64,000 bases of DNA from CAMLJR01 sp964500675 (GCA_964500675.1 CAZCNY010000012.1:41377-105376); one strand, 5' to 3'. Shown: positions 45,587-54,861, counted from the first letter of the stretch. Notes: generated from the sequence alone by a model not told the origin. Program-made: numbers and translations.

Positions 45587-46753
45587 ATGATTATTACCCG
45601 GTTGAAATTGAAAAATTGGCGAAACTTCCGATCGGTTGATATTAATTTGCGGGAGCGGGTTTATATTATCGGGCCAAATGCATCAGGAAAATCAAATCTC
45701 CTGGATACTCTGAGATTTCTTCGCGATATCGCGAGCCAGAAGGGAGGTGGGTTGCAAAAGGCTGTGGCAGACAGAGGGAAGATGACAAAGTTGCGATCTC
45801 TGCATGCGCGTCGAGATCCTGAAATTATTATTGAAGTGGAGTTGGCTGAATCAGCTGATAGTGATCCAAAATGGCTGTATGTGTTGGGCTTGAAAAGTGA
45901 AGGCCACGGACTCAGGAGGCCAGTCGTTAGCCAAGAAATTGTGAAGGATCTTGAGGCGGGAAAAACATTACTTTCTCGACCAGATTCTGAGGATAAAAAA
46001 GATAGCGAGCGACTGACACAAACTCACTTAGAACAAATAAATGCCAATAAAGCATTTAGAGAAATTGCCGACTTCTTTAGCTCGGTTACCTACCTGCATC
46101 TTGTTCCTCAGCTGTTGAAGTATTCCGAGCAGCTTGGCGGATTTCGTTTGGAAAACGATCCCTTTGGTCAAGCTTTTTTGGAACGTATCGCAAAAAGTTC
46201 GGAGAAAACACGTGTTTCCCGCTTGAAGAGGATTGAGGAAGCGCTGAAGGTGTGTGTCCCAAATATGCGCGAGCTGAAATTTATTCAAGATCCGATTACT
46301 GGAAAGCCTCATTTGGAAGCGCTGTATGAGCATTGGCGTCCCGACGCTGGTTGGCAGAGGGAAGACCAGTTTTCTGACGGGACACTTAGATTGCTTGGTA
46401 TCATGTGGAGCTTACTTGAGGGCGACTCACTGCTTTTGCTTGAGGAGCCAGAGCTGTCATTAAATGAGGAGATTGTTCGGAACGTCCCCGGTTTGATTTG
46501 GAAGATGCAGAAGTCGACCAAAAAGCAAAAGCGACAAGTATTTGTTACAACGCATAGTCATGCATTGCTTTCGGAAAAAAGTCTGGATGCTCGCGAAATA
46601 ATTTGGTTGGAGCCGACTGACGATGGAACCAAGGTGCATGAGCTTTCTGAGCGGGATAAAAAATTGATTGAATCTGGTTATTCAGTCGCTGATATTGTGC
46701 TGCCTAAAGTTAAGCCGTCAAAAATCGACCAAATGTCGCTATTTAATCTCTAA
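45587..46753 (+). CDS. AAA/ABC-type ATPase of a two-gene ATPase + DUF4276 module
   Basis: A 388-residue SMC/ABC-like ATPase (AAA_21 type). Walker A GPNASGKS (29-36), signature FSDGTLRLL (262-270), Walker B LLLLEEPE (282-289) and switch His in TTHSHALL (321-328); a mainly helical insert lies between. It starts with the typical ITRLKLKNWRNFRSVDINL. Two bases after its stop a DUF4276/TOPRIM-like gene starts, so they form an operon. The separate ATPase and TOPRIM-like partner resemble a split OLD or PARIS (AriA/AriB) design; a phage-defence role is inferred. The gene is A+T-richer than its neighbours. Confidence 0.87.
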   Translation: MIITRLKLKNWRNFRSVDINLRERVYIIGPNASGKSNLLDTLRFLRDIASQKGGGLQKAVADRGKMTKLRSLHARRDPEIIIEVELAESADSDPKWLYVLGLKSEGHGLRRPVVSQEIVKDLEAGKTLLSRPDSEDKKDSERLTQTHLEQINANKAFREIADFFSSVTYLHLVPQLLKYSEQLGGFRLENDPFGQAFLERIAKSSEKTRVSRLKRIEEALKVCVPNMRELKFIQDPITGKPHLEALYEHWRPDAGWQREDQFSDGTLRLLGIMWSLLEGDSLLLLEEPELSLNEEIVRNVPGLIWKMQKSTKKQKRQVFVTTHSHALLSEKSLDAREIIWLEPTDDGTKVHELSERDKKLIESGYSVADIVLPKVKPSKIDQMSLFNL

Positions 46754-46755
46754 TC

Positions 46756-47346
46756 ATGGAATTGATGGTTGTTTCAGAGGATATATTGGCCGATGCTGTC
46801 ATGCGTCGTCTGGTTCAAGAGGTGCGTTCGCTTTCGGTTTATCAGTCCGATATCACCGGAGGTGTTACTCAGCTAAAGGCAAAGCTTAAGCAATACCGAA
46901 ATGCATCCAAAGTTATCCCGCATGTCATTTGCTTGGACTTGGATGATAACGAGTGTGCTCCGAGTCTGTTGAAAAATTTGGGGATAACGCCACGCTCGCC
47001 TTCGATGCTTGTAAGAGTGGCCGTGCGTGAAGTTGAGTCATGGCTACTTGCCGATACCCAAGGGTTGGCTGAGTTTCTTAATATTCCCATGGCTAAAGTG
47101 CCCAATCAGCCCGATACACTGCGCGATCCAAAGCTGACGTTAATTAACCTTGCACGCAAGAGTAAAAATAAGTCTGTTCGGGAAGGCATTGTCCCCGAGC
47201 AGGGAGCCCGAGCTTCTGTTGGGCCATTATATAATCCGTTACTTGCGTCGTTTGTAAACGAAGGGTGGAGTTTGCTAAACGCATGTACTCGCTCCCCCAG
47301 TCTCGAAAAAGCATTGCTTAGACTTCGTGAATTTCAGCCAAGCTGA
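46756..47346 (+). CDS. DUF4276-like protein with TOPRIM-type acidic residues
   Basis: A 196-residue protein. The N-terminus ELMVVSEDILADAVMRRLV places Glu8 at the end of a first strand; HVICLDLDDNE has D61, D63 and D64 after a later strand; RVAVREVESWLLADTQGL is the hallmark DUF4276 motif. The Glu...DxD pattern is that of TOPRIM nuclease/primase folds. It partners with the upstream ATPase at a 2-base gap. It is likely the effector (nuclease or, as in PARIS, a factor activated by the ATPase), but no activity has been shown for this pair. prfB begins 82 bases downstream. Confidence 0.8.
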   Translation: MELMVVSEDILADAVMRRLVQEVRSLSVYQSDITGGVTQLKAKLKQYRNASKVIPHVICLDLDDNECAPSLLKNLGITPRSPSMLVRVAVREVESWLLADTQGLAEFLNIPMAKVPNQPDTLRDPKLTLINLARKSKNKSVREGIVPEQGARASVGPLYNPLLASFVNEGWSLLNACTRSPSLEKALLRLREFQPS

Positions 47347-47427
47347 GTTTGGCAGCGCTCATTCCGAAGGAGCAGCGATTAGGGTAAAATCCCGCCCCTT
47401 TCATGACTGCTGAGACCCGGTCCCGCA

Positions 47428-48526
47428 ATGTTAGAAATCAATCCGCTTAAAAACGCTATCAAAGACTATTCCGACCGCACCGATGTGCTCAGGGGGTATC
47501 TTTGACTACGCCAACAAAAAGGAGCGTTTAGCGGAGGTCGAGCTCGAACTCGGCGAGCCCAGCGTGTGGGATAACCCGCAGCGCGCGCAGGAACTCGGCA
47601 AGGAGCGCGCCGCGCTCGAAAGCGTTGTGAAAACCATCGAGACGATGGACAGCGGTTTGGCCGATGCCAGCGAATTGCTCGATATGGCCGCCGCCGAAAA
47701 CGATGAAGACACGGTCAATGCGGTCGCCGCCGATCTCGACAAACTCGGTCAGCAGCTCGAAATGCTCGAATTTCGCCGCATGTTTTCGGGCGAGATGGAT
47801 GCGAACAACGCCTACCTCGATATTCAATCCGGTTCCGGCGGCACCGAGGCGCAGGATTGGGCCAGCATGTTGCTGCGCATGTATCTGCGCTGGTGCGAAG
47901 ACAAAGGCTTCAAGGCCGAGCTGGTCGAAGTGTCCGATGGCGAAGTCGCGGGCATTAAAGGCGCGACTATTTACGTGCAAGGCGACTACGCGTTCGGTTG
48001 GTTGCGCACCGAGATCGGTGTGCACCGGTTAGTGCGCAAATCGCCATTCGATTCGGGCAATCGCCGTCACACGTCGTTCGCGGCGGTATTCGTGTCGCCC
48101 GAGATCGACGATGACATCGAAATCGATATCAATCCCGCCGATGTGCGCACCGATACGTATCGCGCCAGCGGTGCCGGCGGTCAGCACATCAACAAAACCG
48201 ATTCGGCAGTGCGTTTGACGCACATTCCAACCAATACCGTGGTGCAATGTCAGACCGAGCGTTCGCAACATCAAAACCGCGATCGCGCGTGGAAAATGTT
48301 GCGCGCGAAGTTGTACGAACTCGAAATGCAAAAACGCAACGCCGCTGCGCAGGCGATGGAAGATACCAAGTCCGATATCGGCTGGGGCAGTCAGATTCGC
48401 TCGTACGTGCTCGACGATTCGCGCGTGAAAGATTTACGCACGAATGTGCAGACGAGTAACTGCCAGGCTGTGCTCGATGGTTCCCTGGATCAATTTATTG
48501 TCGCGTCCCTAAAACAAGGTTTGTAA
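47428..48526 (+). CDS. prfB: Peptide chain release factor RF2 (programmed +1 frameshift)
   Basis: RF2 reads UGA and UAA stops. Translation begins at ATG 47428 (MLEINPLKNAIKDYS) and shifts +1 at CTT-TGA (47500-47505), continuing from GAC at 47504 to 48526, about 366 residues. The tripeptide SPF (LVRKSPFDSGNRRHTSF) recognises the stop codon and GGQ (SGAGGQHINKTDSAVR) catalyses release. The coding sequence is thus join(47428..47502, 47504..48526). lysS starts 2 bases after its stop. Confidence 0.98.
47491..47505 (+). promoter_or_regulatory. prfB autoregulatory frameshift site
   Basis: AGGGGG TAT CTT TGA: an internal Shine-Dalgarno-like AGGGGG sits three bases before the CTT slippery codon and the in-frame UGA. 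When RF2 is scarce the ribosome shifts +1 over CTT and makes full-length RF2. Confidence 0.95.
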
Positions 48527-48528
48527 AT

Positions 48529-50016
48529 ATGAGTGAACAGCAGATTACACCGCAGGACGAAAACAAATTAATTGCCGAGCGCCGCGCCAAGCTCAACGTG
48601 ATTCGTCAGCAGCGCAACGCGTTTCCGAATGGCTTTCGCCGCGATAGCCATGCGCAAGATTTGCAAAAAGAACTCGGCGAAAAATCGAAGGAAGAACTCG
48701 AAACGCTCAATCGCAAAGCCAAGGTGGGCGGTCGCATCATGGCGATGCGCGGCCCGTTCCTCGTGTTGCAGGATATGACGGGCCGCATTCAGGCTTACGT
48801 CGATAAAAAACAATTGCCCGAAGCGACGCTGAACGAATTAAAGAGCTGGGATATCGGCGACATCATCGGCTGCGAAGGTCCCGTGCATAAATCGGGTAAA
48901 GGCGATCTGTACATTTATCTTGAAAAAGTCGAGTTGCTGACGAAGTCGCTGCGTCCATTGCCCGATAAATACCACGGCCTGCAGGATCAGGAAATTAAAT
49001 ATCGTCAGCGTTACGTCGATCTGATCATGAACGACGAAGCGCGCCGCACGTTTCGCATTCGCTCGCAGTTGATCGACGGCATTCGCGATTATTTGACCGA
49101 TCGCGAATTTCTCGAAGTCGAAACGCCGATGATGCAGGTGATTCCGGGCGGCGCCAGCGCGAAACCGTTCGAGACGTATCACAACGCGCTCGATCTCTCG
49201 ATGTTTTTGCGTATTTCGCCCGAGCTGTATTTGAAGCGTCTCGTCGTCGGCGGTTTCGAGCGCGTGTTCGAAATCAACCGCAACTTCCGCAACGAAGGGT
49301 TGTCGACGCGCCACAATCCCGAGTTCACGATGATCGAGTTTTATCAGGCCTACGCCGATTACAACGATCTCATGGATTTGACCGAAGACATGCTGCGCCA
49401 TCTCGCGCTGCGCATTCTCAACAACACGCTGATCGATTATCAGGGCAGGCAATTCGATTTCGGCAAACCGTTCGCGCGGCTGTCGGTGTTCGATTCGATT
49501 CTGCATTACAACCCCGACATCAAAGCGGCGGATCTGCAGACGCTGGCGGGCGCGAAAGCAATTGCGCAGAGCTTGAAAATTCATGTCAAGGACACCTGGG
49601 GTCTCGGCAAAATCCAGATCGAGATTTTCGAGGCGACGGTCGAAGAAAAACTCGAACAGCCGACTTTCATTACGAAATATCCGACGGAGGTTTCGCCGCT
49701 CGCGCGCCGCAGCGACGACGATCCGTTCGTCACCGATCGTTTTGAATTTTTCATCGGCGGCCGCGAAATCGCGAACGGCTTTTCCGAATTGAACGATGCC
49801 GAAGATCAGGCCGAGCGCTTCCAGCAGCAAGTCAAAGAAAAAGAAGCGGGCGATGACGAGGCGATGTATTACGACGCCGATTACGTCACCGCGCTCGAAT
49901 ACGGTTTGCCGCCGACAGCCGGCGAAGGTATTGGCATCGATCGCCTGGTGATGTTGTTTACCAACTCGCCGTCGATTCGCGATGTGCTGTTGTTTCCGCA
50001 CATGCGGCCGCTTTAA
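48529..50016 (+). CDS. lysS: Lysyl-tRNA synthetase, class II
   Basis: A 495-residue class II LysRS. N-terminal OB-fold anticodon domain (~60-160: KVGGRIMAMRGPFLVLQDMTGRIQAYV), then the catalytic domain with motif 1 (FLEVETPMMQVIPGGASAKPF), motif 2 (FEINRNFRNEGLSTRHNPEFTMIEFYQAYADY) and motif 3 (GIGIDRLVMLFTNSPSIRDVLLFPHMRP). It is cotranscribed with prfB, the common gammaproteobacterial pairing. Confidence 0.98.
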   Translation: MSEQQITPQDENKLIAERRAKLNVIRQQRNAFPNGFRRDSHAQDLQKELGEKSKEELETLNRKAKVGGRIMAMRGPFLVLQDMTGRIQAYVDKKQLPEATLNELKSWDIGDIIGCEGPVHKSGKGDLYIYLEKVELLTKSLRPLPDKYHGLQDQEIKYRQRYVDLIMNDEARRTFRIRSQLIDGIRDYLTDREFLEVETPMMQVIPGGASAKPFETYHNALDLSMFLRISPELYLKRLVVGGFERVFEINRNFRNEGLSTRHNPEFTMIEFYQAYADYNDLMDLTEDMLRHLALRILNNTLIDYQGRQFDFGKPFARLSVFDSILHYNPDIKAADLQTLAGAKAIAQSLKIHVKDTWGLGKIQIEIFEATVEEKLEQPTFITKYPTEVSPLARRSDDDPFVTDRFEFFIGGREIANGFSELNDAEDQAERFQQQVKEKEAGDDEAMYYDADYVTALEYGLPPTAGEGIGIDRLVMLFTNSPSIRDVLLFPHMRPL

Positions 50017-50030
50017 GCAGCGCGCGAATG

Positions 50031-50058
50031 AAAAACGCCGGCATCGCCGGCGTTTTTA
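50031..50058 (+). terminator. Intrinsic terminator after lysS
   Basis: Hairpin AACGCCGGC-AT-CGCCGGCGTT flanked by A's and T's, so it can also stop the convergent SDR gene. Confidence 0.88.
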
Positions 50059-50069
50059 TTTGGGCGAAA

Positions 50070-50867
50070 TTATTTCTTTTCAGGCAATCGATGTATCGGC
50101 ACCATGTCGTAACCGGGTTGTGCCGGTTCACCGAACGCGCTCTCGATACCTTGATGCCGTGCTTTCGCCATGGGTAAATAGGATGGATGCGTCATGATGT
50201 AAAGATGATTCTCGATAATTGCCTTTACGACCGCGCGTCCCACCCAGATAGGGTCCATCAGATTCATGCCCTGCAATTGCGGTGAGTCCGGTGAAACCAT
50301 GCGCGAAGCAACGAGACCGGGACACAGCACCGAAACACCGACATCGTGCGGCGCCATTTCAATGCGCAGCGCTTCGCTCAAAGCGAGCACGGCGGCTTTG
50401 CTGACACCGTAATCGGCGCGCGCGGGCATCGGCGTCAGCGCCGCGGTGGACGCAGTGTTGACGATATGTCCGCAGCGCCGCTCGCGCATCGAAGCCGCGA
50501 AGCAATGCACGCCGTTGAAGACGCCGATGAGATTGATCGCAAGCGCGCGCTCGAAATTCTGTGGCGGCAGATCGGCCAGTTCGTACGGCGACGGTGCGAT
50601 ACCGGCGTTGTTGCAGAGTACATCGACCGCGCCAAAATGCTTGGCGACAGCTGCGCGCGCTGCATACCAACTGTCTCTGCTGGCGACGTCGAGCGTAAGC
50701 AGAAGCGTTTCCGCCGTTAACGTCGACGCCGCGCGCTCAAGTTCATCGCGATCGATATCGGTCAATACCAAACGCACGTTGTGCTCGGCAAGCGTCTTTG
50801 CGATAGCCAATCCGATGCCGCCCGCGGCACCGGTGATAAACGCGATTTTTCCGGTTAGATCTTTCAT
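50070..50867 (-). CDS. SDR-family NAD(P)-dependent oxidoreductase
   Basis: A 265-residue classical SDR: cofactor loop TGAAGGIGLAIAK, NNAGIAPSPYEL, catalytic Ser in VNTASTAALT and the YGVSKAAV catalytic Tyr-Lys. The C-terminal extension (ENHLYIMTHPSYLPMAKARHQGIESAFG) is typical of SDRs that occur in steroid/aromatic catabolism clusters. The substrate is unknown. It is monocistronic. Confidence 0.9.
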   Translation of the reverse strand: MKDLTGKIAFITGAAGGIGLAIAKTLAEHNVRLVLTDIDRDELERAASTLTAETLLLTLDVASRDSWYAARAAVAKHFGAVDVLCNNAGIAPSPYELADLPPQNFERALAINLIGVFNGVHCFAASMRERRCGHIVNTASTAALTPMPARADYGVSKAAVLALSEALRIEMAPHDVGVSVLCPGLVASRMVSPDSPQLQGMNLMDPIWVGRAVVKAIIENHLYIMTHPSYLPMAKARHQGIESAFGEPAQPGYDMVPIHRLPEKK

Positions 50868-50984
50868 GACAATGGTTACTCACTGTCGTATCGATGAAAA
50901 TAAAAATGCATTTGATGCGAATGACTTTTATGATTTCAAGCAAGAGACGCCGATACATATTAACCCAGTATCAAAGTATATCTG

Positions 50985-51360
50985 TTACGCCGCATAATGA
51001 ATTTTTTCGTGCTTGAAATATTTTTGCACGCGATTCGGTTTGCGTTGCAGCATTCGCATATGCTTCGACGCCTTCTGCTTTAACTGCTCTTTGTTCCGCG
51101 CGAGCTTGCCGCTGTGTGCACCCGCCTTGTCAAATACTCATCCGGGTTTAACTCCGGCGAGTATGCCGGTAGATAAAATACCTGAATCATTTTTTGTGCT
51201 TCTCTAGCCACTCCTTGACCGGCTTGCAGTGATACACACGCAAGTTATCCAGTATTAAATACACTTTGCGTTTGGCATCTTTCAGTAAGCGCATCATAAA
51301 ATCGATCAACACATTCCGTCGTATCTTTACCGCCCACAGTGTGGCTGATGGGCTCCAGTC
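50985..51360 (-). pseudogene. IS630-family transposase remnant (C-terminal part, frameshifted)
   Basis: On the minus strand the fragment VLIDFMMRLLKDAKRKVYLILDN..KPVKEWLEKHKK reads into a stop; a change of frame in an A-run then gives MIQVFYLPAYSPELNPDEYL, and another frame change with a short deletion gives KAGAHSGKLARNKEQLKQKAS..RVQKYFKHEKIHYAA to the stop at 50985. This is the DDE core and tail of an IS630 transposase. The N-terminal part is missing; the upper boundary near 51360 is approximate. It carries at least two frameshifts and is dead. Sequence from there to 51680 holds no other gene. Confidence 0.88.
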
Positions 51361-51680
51361 TCGCCGGACTGGCTACAGCAAGAAAACGAATAGCCAACCC
51401 CAATAACGCGTGAGAATGCAGCTGCTATTATCGCTACTATTCGTCGGAGAGATCGCTGAAAAACACGACGGTCGTTACTGTCTGGGAAAGATTTTTGTGA
51501 TATAAGTGCAAATGTTGGCGCGCGCGATGCAACGCTAGGCTGAAATAATTATAAGCTTTGTTCGTATCGCCGCTTTCTGTAACCGGCGCAGATCCAAGGT
51601 TGTCTTGGAGTGAAATCGGAGATGCGTTCATCGAATCAATAAATTGATAGCTATCTTGGACTTGGATGAGGATTTGGATC

Positions 51681-52481
51681 ATGAAGACAAAATCGATAAT
51701 TTTTCTGGCTGTTTTCTCTATGGCGTCTGCGGCGACCGTAAACGCGGCTACGCTTGATCCAGTCAGTCGCGCTAGTAATGTCAGCGCATCTTTAAACGAT
51801 CTAGAATTCGGTTCTAATTCTTCTAACTCTGCACAGACTTCGAGTTTTGATGTTTTCAATGAGAGCATTGTTGCTGTTGATTATCAAGTGCCAGATGGCT
51901 TTATCAAAAATAAAGTTACATCGACACAAAGCTCTGATATTGAAGACAATGCAATTCATTATCAGGATAACGTTCAATATGCTACAGGTTATGGATATTA
52001 CCTTAACTATCAAGGGAAGTCCGATTTTAATCTAACGTTTGATGTGGCGAGTTCAACGGCATTTAGCATGGACTGGAATGTAGTGGGGAGTTTTGTTCCC
52101 CTTGATTACAGTATTACTCATGAGAAAATTGTAATTACTAAAGAAGGGGATGCAAATCCAACATTTTATCTCACTGCGGATTTCACCGATATGGGCTATC
52201 CTTATCTACTTTTCGGGAGTTGGACGGGCTGTACGCCGGATGATGCTGGCTGTCTCAATATACCATCGGACAGTATTTCGGGAACAATCGATGCGGGGCG
52301 CTATACCCTAGCTATTACAAATTCCTTAGGGGCAAGCTCTTGGCCAGCCCGTGCAACTTCCTCTTCCGTGAGTTTCAATTTGACACTCGCCCCTGTCGTG
52401 CCTATTCCGAGCACCGTATGGCTAATGGGATCGAGCTTGCTCGGATTGGCAGGAGCAGCGCGTATGCGTAAGGCTCAATAA
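51681..52481 (+). CDS. Secreted protein with VPxPx-CTERM (PEP-CTERM-like) sorting signal
   Basis: A 266-residue protein with a signal peptide (MKTKSIIFLAVFSMASAATVNA), a Ser/Asp-rich beta-type body, and a C-terminal tail VVPIPSTVWLMGSSLLGLAG followed by AARMRKAQ. That tail is the PEP-CTERM/VPLPA-CTERM tripartite signal (motif, hydrophobic helix, basic end) cleaved by exosortase. GAGGA at 51668-51672 supports ATG at 51681. The composition is A+T-richer than surrounding genes. No exosortase gene is in the window. The likely role is in the exopolysaccharide/envelope matrix. The body resembles no family I can name. Confidence 0.85.
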   Translation: MKTKSIIFLAVFSMASAATVNAATLDPVSRASNVSASLNDLEFGSNSSNSAQTSSFDVFNESIVAVDYQVPDGFIKNKVTSTQSSDIEDNAIHYQDNVQYATGYGYYLNYQGKSDFNLTFDVASSTAFSMDWNVVGSFVPLDYSITHEKIVITKEGDANPTFYLTADFTDMGYPYLLFGSWTGCTPDDAGCLNIPSDSISGTIDAGRYTLAITNSLGASSWPARATSSSVSFNLTLAPVVPIPSTVWLMGSSLLGLAGAARMRKAQ

Positions 52482-52542
52482 TTCAATATAGATCGCCCTC
52501 GATGTGCTGTTCCCTTTGATAAAAGTACTGTCTGGTATGAAT

Positions 52543-52570
52543 AAAAAGCCCGGCAATTGCTGGGCTTTTT
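52543..52570. terminator. Bidirectional intrinsic terminator
   Basis: Hairpin AAGCCCGGCAATTGCTGGGCTT flanked by A's and T's between the CTERM protein (plus) and the CocE-type hydrolase (minus). Confidence 0.85.
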
Positions 52571-52593
52571 ATCAGAGAAGCTGCGTAATATTA

Positions 52594-54219
52594 TCAAGTG
52601 TTTTGAAATATCGGCAAAATCACCGCCGAGGGACAGCTCGGCGAGTGATAAATCGTTTGAACCGCGGTGACCCATTCCGTCTGTTGCGCAATTGGCCCGG
52701 CGTTACCTAAATTGCGCGCCCAGCGCGGAAAGGCGCCGCTCGCTATCTGCACGCGCAGGCGATGACCTTGTGCGATACGGTAAGCTGTCGGCCACAGTTC
52801 GATGCGCACGCGTTGCGGTTCTGTGTTCGCCTGAATCGTTGCGCGCTGCAAACCATCGCAAATATTTTTCGATATACCTTTTTCATCGACATCGCATAAA
52901 CGCACAAAAAAATCCGCGCTTGCGGCGCTGGAGGAAACAAATAATTCGGCGGTTATTGGTCCGATGATTTCCTTGTGCTGTGCAAACGGTTCCGATGTGT
53001 AGGTGAGCACATCGGGGCGCGTTTCCAATTTGGCGTTATCCACCGAAAAAGATTTGGCAAATAATGCGGGGCCGCCAACCGAAGGAGTGGGATCGTCGGG
53101 ATCGTAACGATATCGATCCGGTTCTGATTCGGGTGAGATGCGATCAAGCAGTTTGCGTTGCGGTTGCAGATACCAAAATTCGCTCACGCTTTTACGCGGC
53201 GGCCATGCATCGAAATAGCGCCACTCATCTGCGCCGATTACAAAAAGCTTTACGGGTTTTTGTTTCGGTGCATCGCTGACGCCGAGCAGATGGCGTTTAA
53301 ACCAGTCGATCGCATCGCGCATGCCGGTGCGTGCAAGCTCCATATCCGTATGGCTCCACGGGCCGATGGTGATGCGCGCTTCGCAACCGGCCGCGCGCAG
53401 CGCTTGAAAATCCTGCATCTGCCACGGCAGAAAAATATCGAACCACCCCGCGACCATCGTGATGGGATGTTTGATGTCGGCGATCGATCCGCGAAAACTC
53501 ATCGGCGCCCACCACGGATCATCCGCGCGACCGTGCTGCATCCAATCCTGCCAAAAATGCACGCGCTGGCCGATGACTTTCTCGTCCATTGCGGCCAGCG
53601 GCAGAGTATTCCATTGTTCCGCGCGAATTCCCCGAATCTTGAACGCGCGCTCCAACAGAAAACTCAACATCAACGCGCCGGGTTTTTTCATCATGGTCAC
53701 GAGACGCGTCCACGACAACGCGTTTTCGAGCATGAGCGAATCGCCTGCGTAAGTCATCTGCGCGAAATCCGACAGCGTGACCTGCATCGCCATCGCTTTC
53801 AGTTCGGGGCCCGCGGCCGCGGCGATCGCCCATTGCGTGTAGCCGAGATAACTCATACCGAATGTTGCGATCGAACCGTTGCACCACGGTTGTTGTTTAA
53901 TCCACGCGAGCGTTGCCAAACCATCGCGCTGTTCGTCGTGATGCGGATCGAATGTGCCGGTCGAACCGAACGTGCCGCGACAACTTTGCAGCACGACGTT
54001 AAACCCCTGAGCGGCGAGCGGGTACGCGAAATTGGCTCGTCGTCCATACGGCGATCGCACCAGCACCACCGGAGCGCTTACATCGGCATTGCCGAGATAA
54101 AGATCGGTCAGCAATGCGGCGCCGTCGGGCGCGGCTACTTTAAGATTGCGCCGAATGGAAACGCGATGGGTTTGCGTAATGCCGAGGCGTTTGAGCATCC
54201 AGCGGTCGAGCAGTGACAT
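52594..54219 (-). CDS. CocE/NonD-family hydrolase (X-Pro dipeptidyl-peptidase-like)
   Basis: A 541-residue S15-type protein. The alpha/beta-hydrolase core has PVVLVRSPYGR, VVLQSCRGTFGSTG, the nucleophile Ser in ATFGMSYLGYTQWA, the acid in VAGWFDIFLPWQ and the His in GPWSHTDM. It is followed by the C-terminal jelly-roll domain (~380-530: GPITAELFVSSSAASADFFVRLCDV, GHRLRVQIASGAFPRWARN). It hydrolyses esters or peptides. There is no signal peptide. The substrate is unknown. rlmE follows upstream on the same strand, with a 21-base gap. Confidence 0.9.
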   Translation of the reverse strand: MSLLDRWMLKRLGITQTHRVSIRRNLKVAAPDGAALLTDLYLGNADVSAPVVLVRSPYGRRANFAYPLAAQGFNVVLQSCRGTFGSTGTFDPHHDEQRDGLATLAWIKQQPWCNGSIATFGMSYLGYTQWAIAAAAGPELKAMAMQVTLSDFAQMTYAGDSLMLENALSWTRLVTMMKKPGALMLSFLLERAFKIRGIRAEQWNTLPLAAMDEKVIGQRVHFWQDWMQHGRADDPWWAPMSFRGSIADIKHPITMVAGWFDIFLPWQMQDFQALRAAGCEARITIGPWSHTDMELARTGMRDAIDWFKRHLLGVSDAPKQKPVKLFVIGADEWRYFDAWPPRKSVSEFWYLQPQRKLLDRISPESEPDRYRYDPDDPTPSVGGPALFAKSFSVDNAKLETRPDVLTYTSEPFAQHKEIIGPITAELFVSSSAASADFFVRLCDVDEKGISKNICDGLQRATIQANTEPQRVRIELWPTAYRIAQGHRLRVQIASGAFPRWARNLGNAGPIAQQTEWVTAVQTIYHSPSCPSAVILPIFQNT

Positions 54220-54240
54220 GCGAGTCCCCGTTTTTATTTT

Positions 54241-54861
54241 TCAGCCGGTGAATCCTTTCGCGACGACATAAACCTCGCGCGAGCGCGGACGCGACGCAGC
54301 GGGTTTGCGAATCACCACTTTTTCGAACGACGTGCGCAGCTCTTTGAGAAACTCATCCGAACCTTCGCCCTGAAAAACTTTCGCGACGAAATTGCCTTTC
54401 GGTTTCAATACGCGCCGCGCCATATCGAGCGCGAGTTCGACGAGATAAATCGACGAGGCTTGATCGGCCGAATCGATACCGCTGAGATTCGGCGCCATGT
54501 CGGAGATAATGAGATCGGGCTTCATGTCGCCGAGCGTGCCGAGGATCTGGTCGAACACCGCCTGCTCGGTGAAATCGCCCTGAATGAAATCGACATTTTC
54601 GAGCGAGTCCATCGGCAAAATATCGGTGGCTAACACGCGGCCTTTGTCGCCGACGAGACGGCCCGCGACCTGCGACCAGCCGCCCGGCGCGGAGCCTAAA
54701 TCGAGAATCAGCATGCCGGGCCGAATCAGCTTATCTTTCTCGTTGAGTTCGATGAGCTTGTAACTCGCGCGCGAGCGATAACCATCCTTCTGCGCCTGTT
54801 TGACGTAGGGATCGTTGACGTGTTCCTGCATCCAGCGGTGACTGCTTTTGGATCGTGCCAT
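54241..54861 (-). CDS. rlmE: 23S rRNA (uridine2552-2'-O)-methyltransferase
   Basis: A 206-residue RrmJ/FtsJ. SAM motif LDLGSAPGGWSQVA, catalytic K-D-K-E set visible as RSRASYKL, SDMAPN, FVAKVFQG and the C-terminal SREVYVVAKGF. It methylates U2552 in the 50S A-site loop late in assembly. In many relatives ftsH follows; here it is followed by the CocE-type gene instead. Divergent from the FAD dehydrogenase. Confidence 0.96.
   Translation of the reverse strand: MARSKSSHRWMQEHVNDPYVKQAQKDGYRSRASYKLIELNEKDKLIRPGMLILDLGSAPGGWSQVAGRLVGDKGRVLATDILPMDSLENVDFIQGDFTEQAVFDQILGTLGDMKPDLIISDMAPNLSGIDSADQASSIYLVELALDMARRVLKPKGNFVAKVFQGEGSDEFLKELRTSFEKVVIRKPAASRPRSREVYVVAKGFTG

Noticed and set aside
48838..50001. 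Long open frame (387 codons) on the minus strand opposite lysS
   Set aside because: It is the antisense shadow of a well-conserved gene; its protein is His/Arg-rich without recognisable motifs. Similar shadows at 12046-12966, 21031-22023, 30445-31482, 37719-38744 and 53158-54216 were dropped for the same reason.
51437..51868. 143-codon open frame on the minus strand overlapping the start of the CTERM protein
   Set aside because: The plus-strand frame has a signal peptide, ribosome site and a complete sorting signal; the minus frame has none and covers its 5' end.
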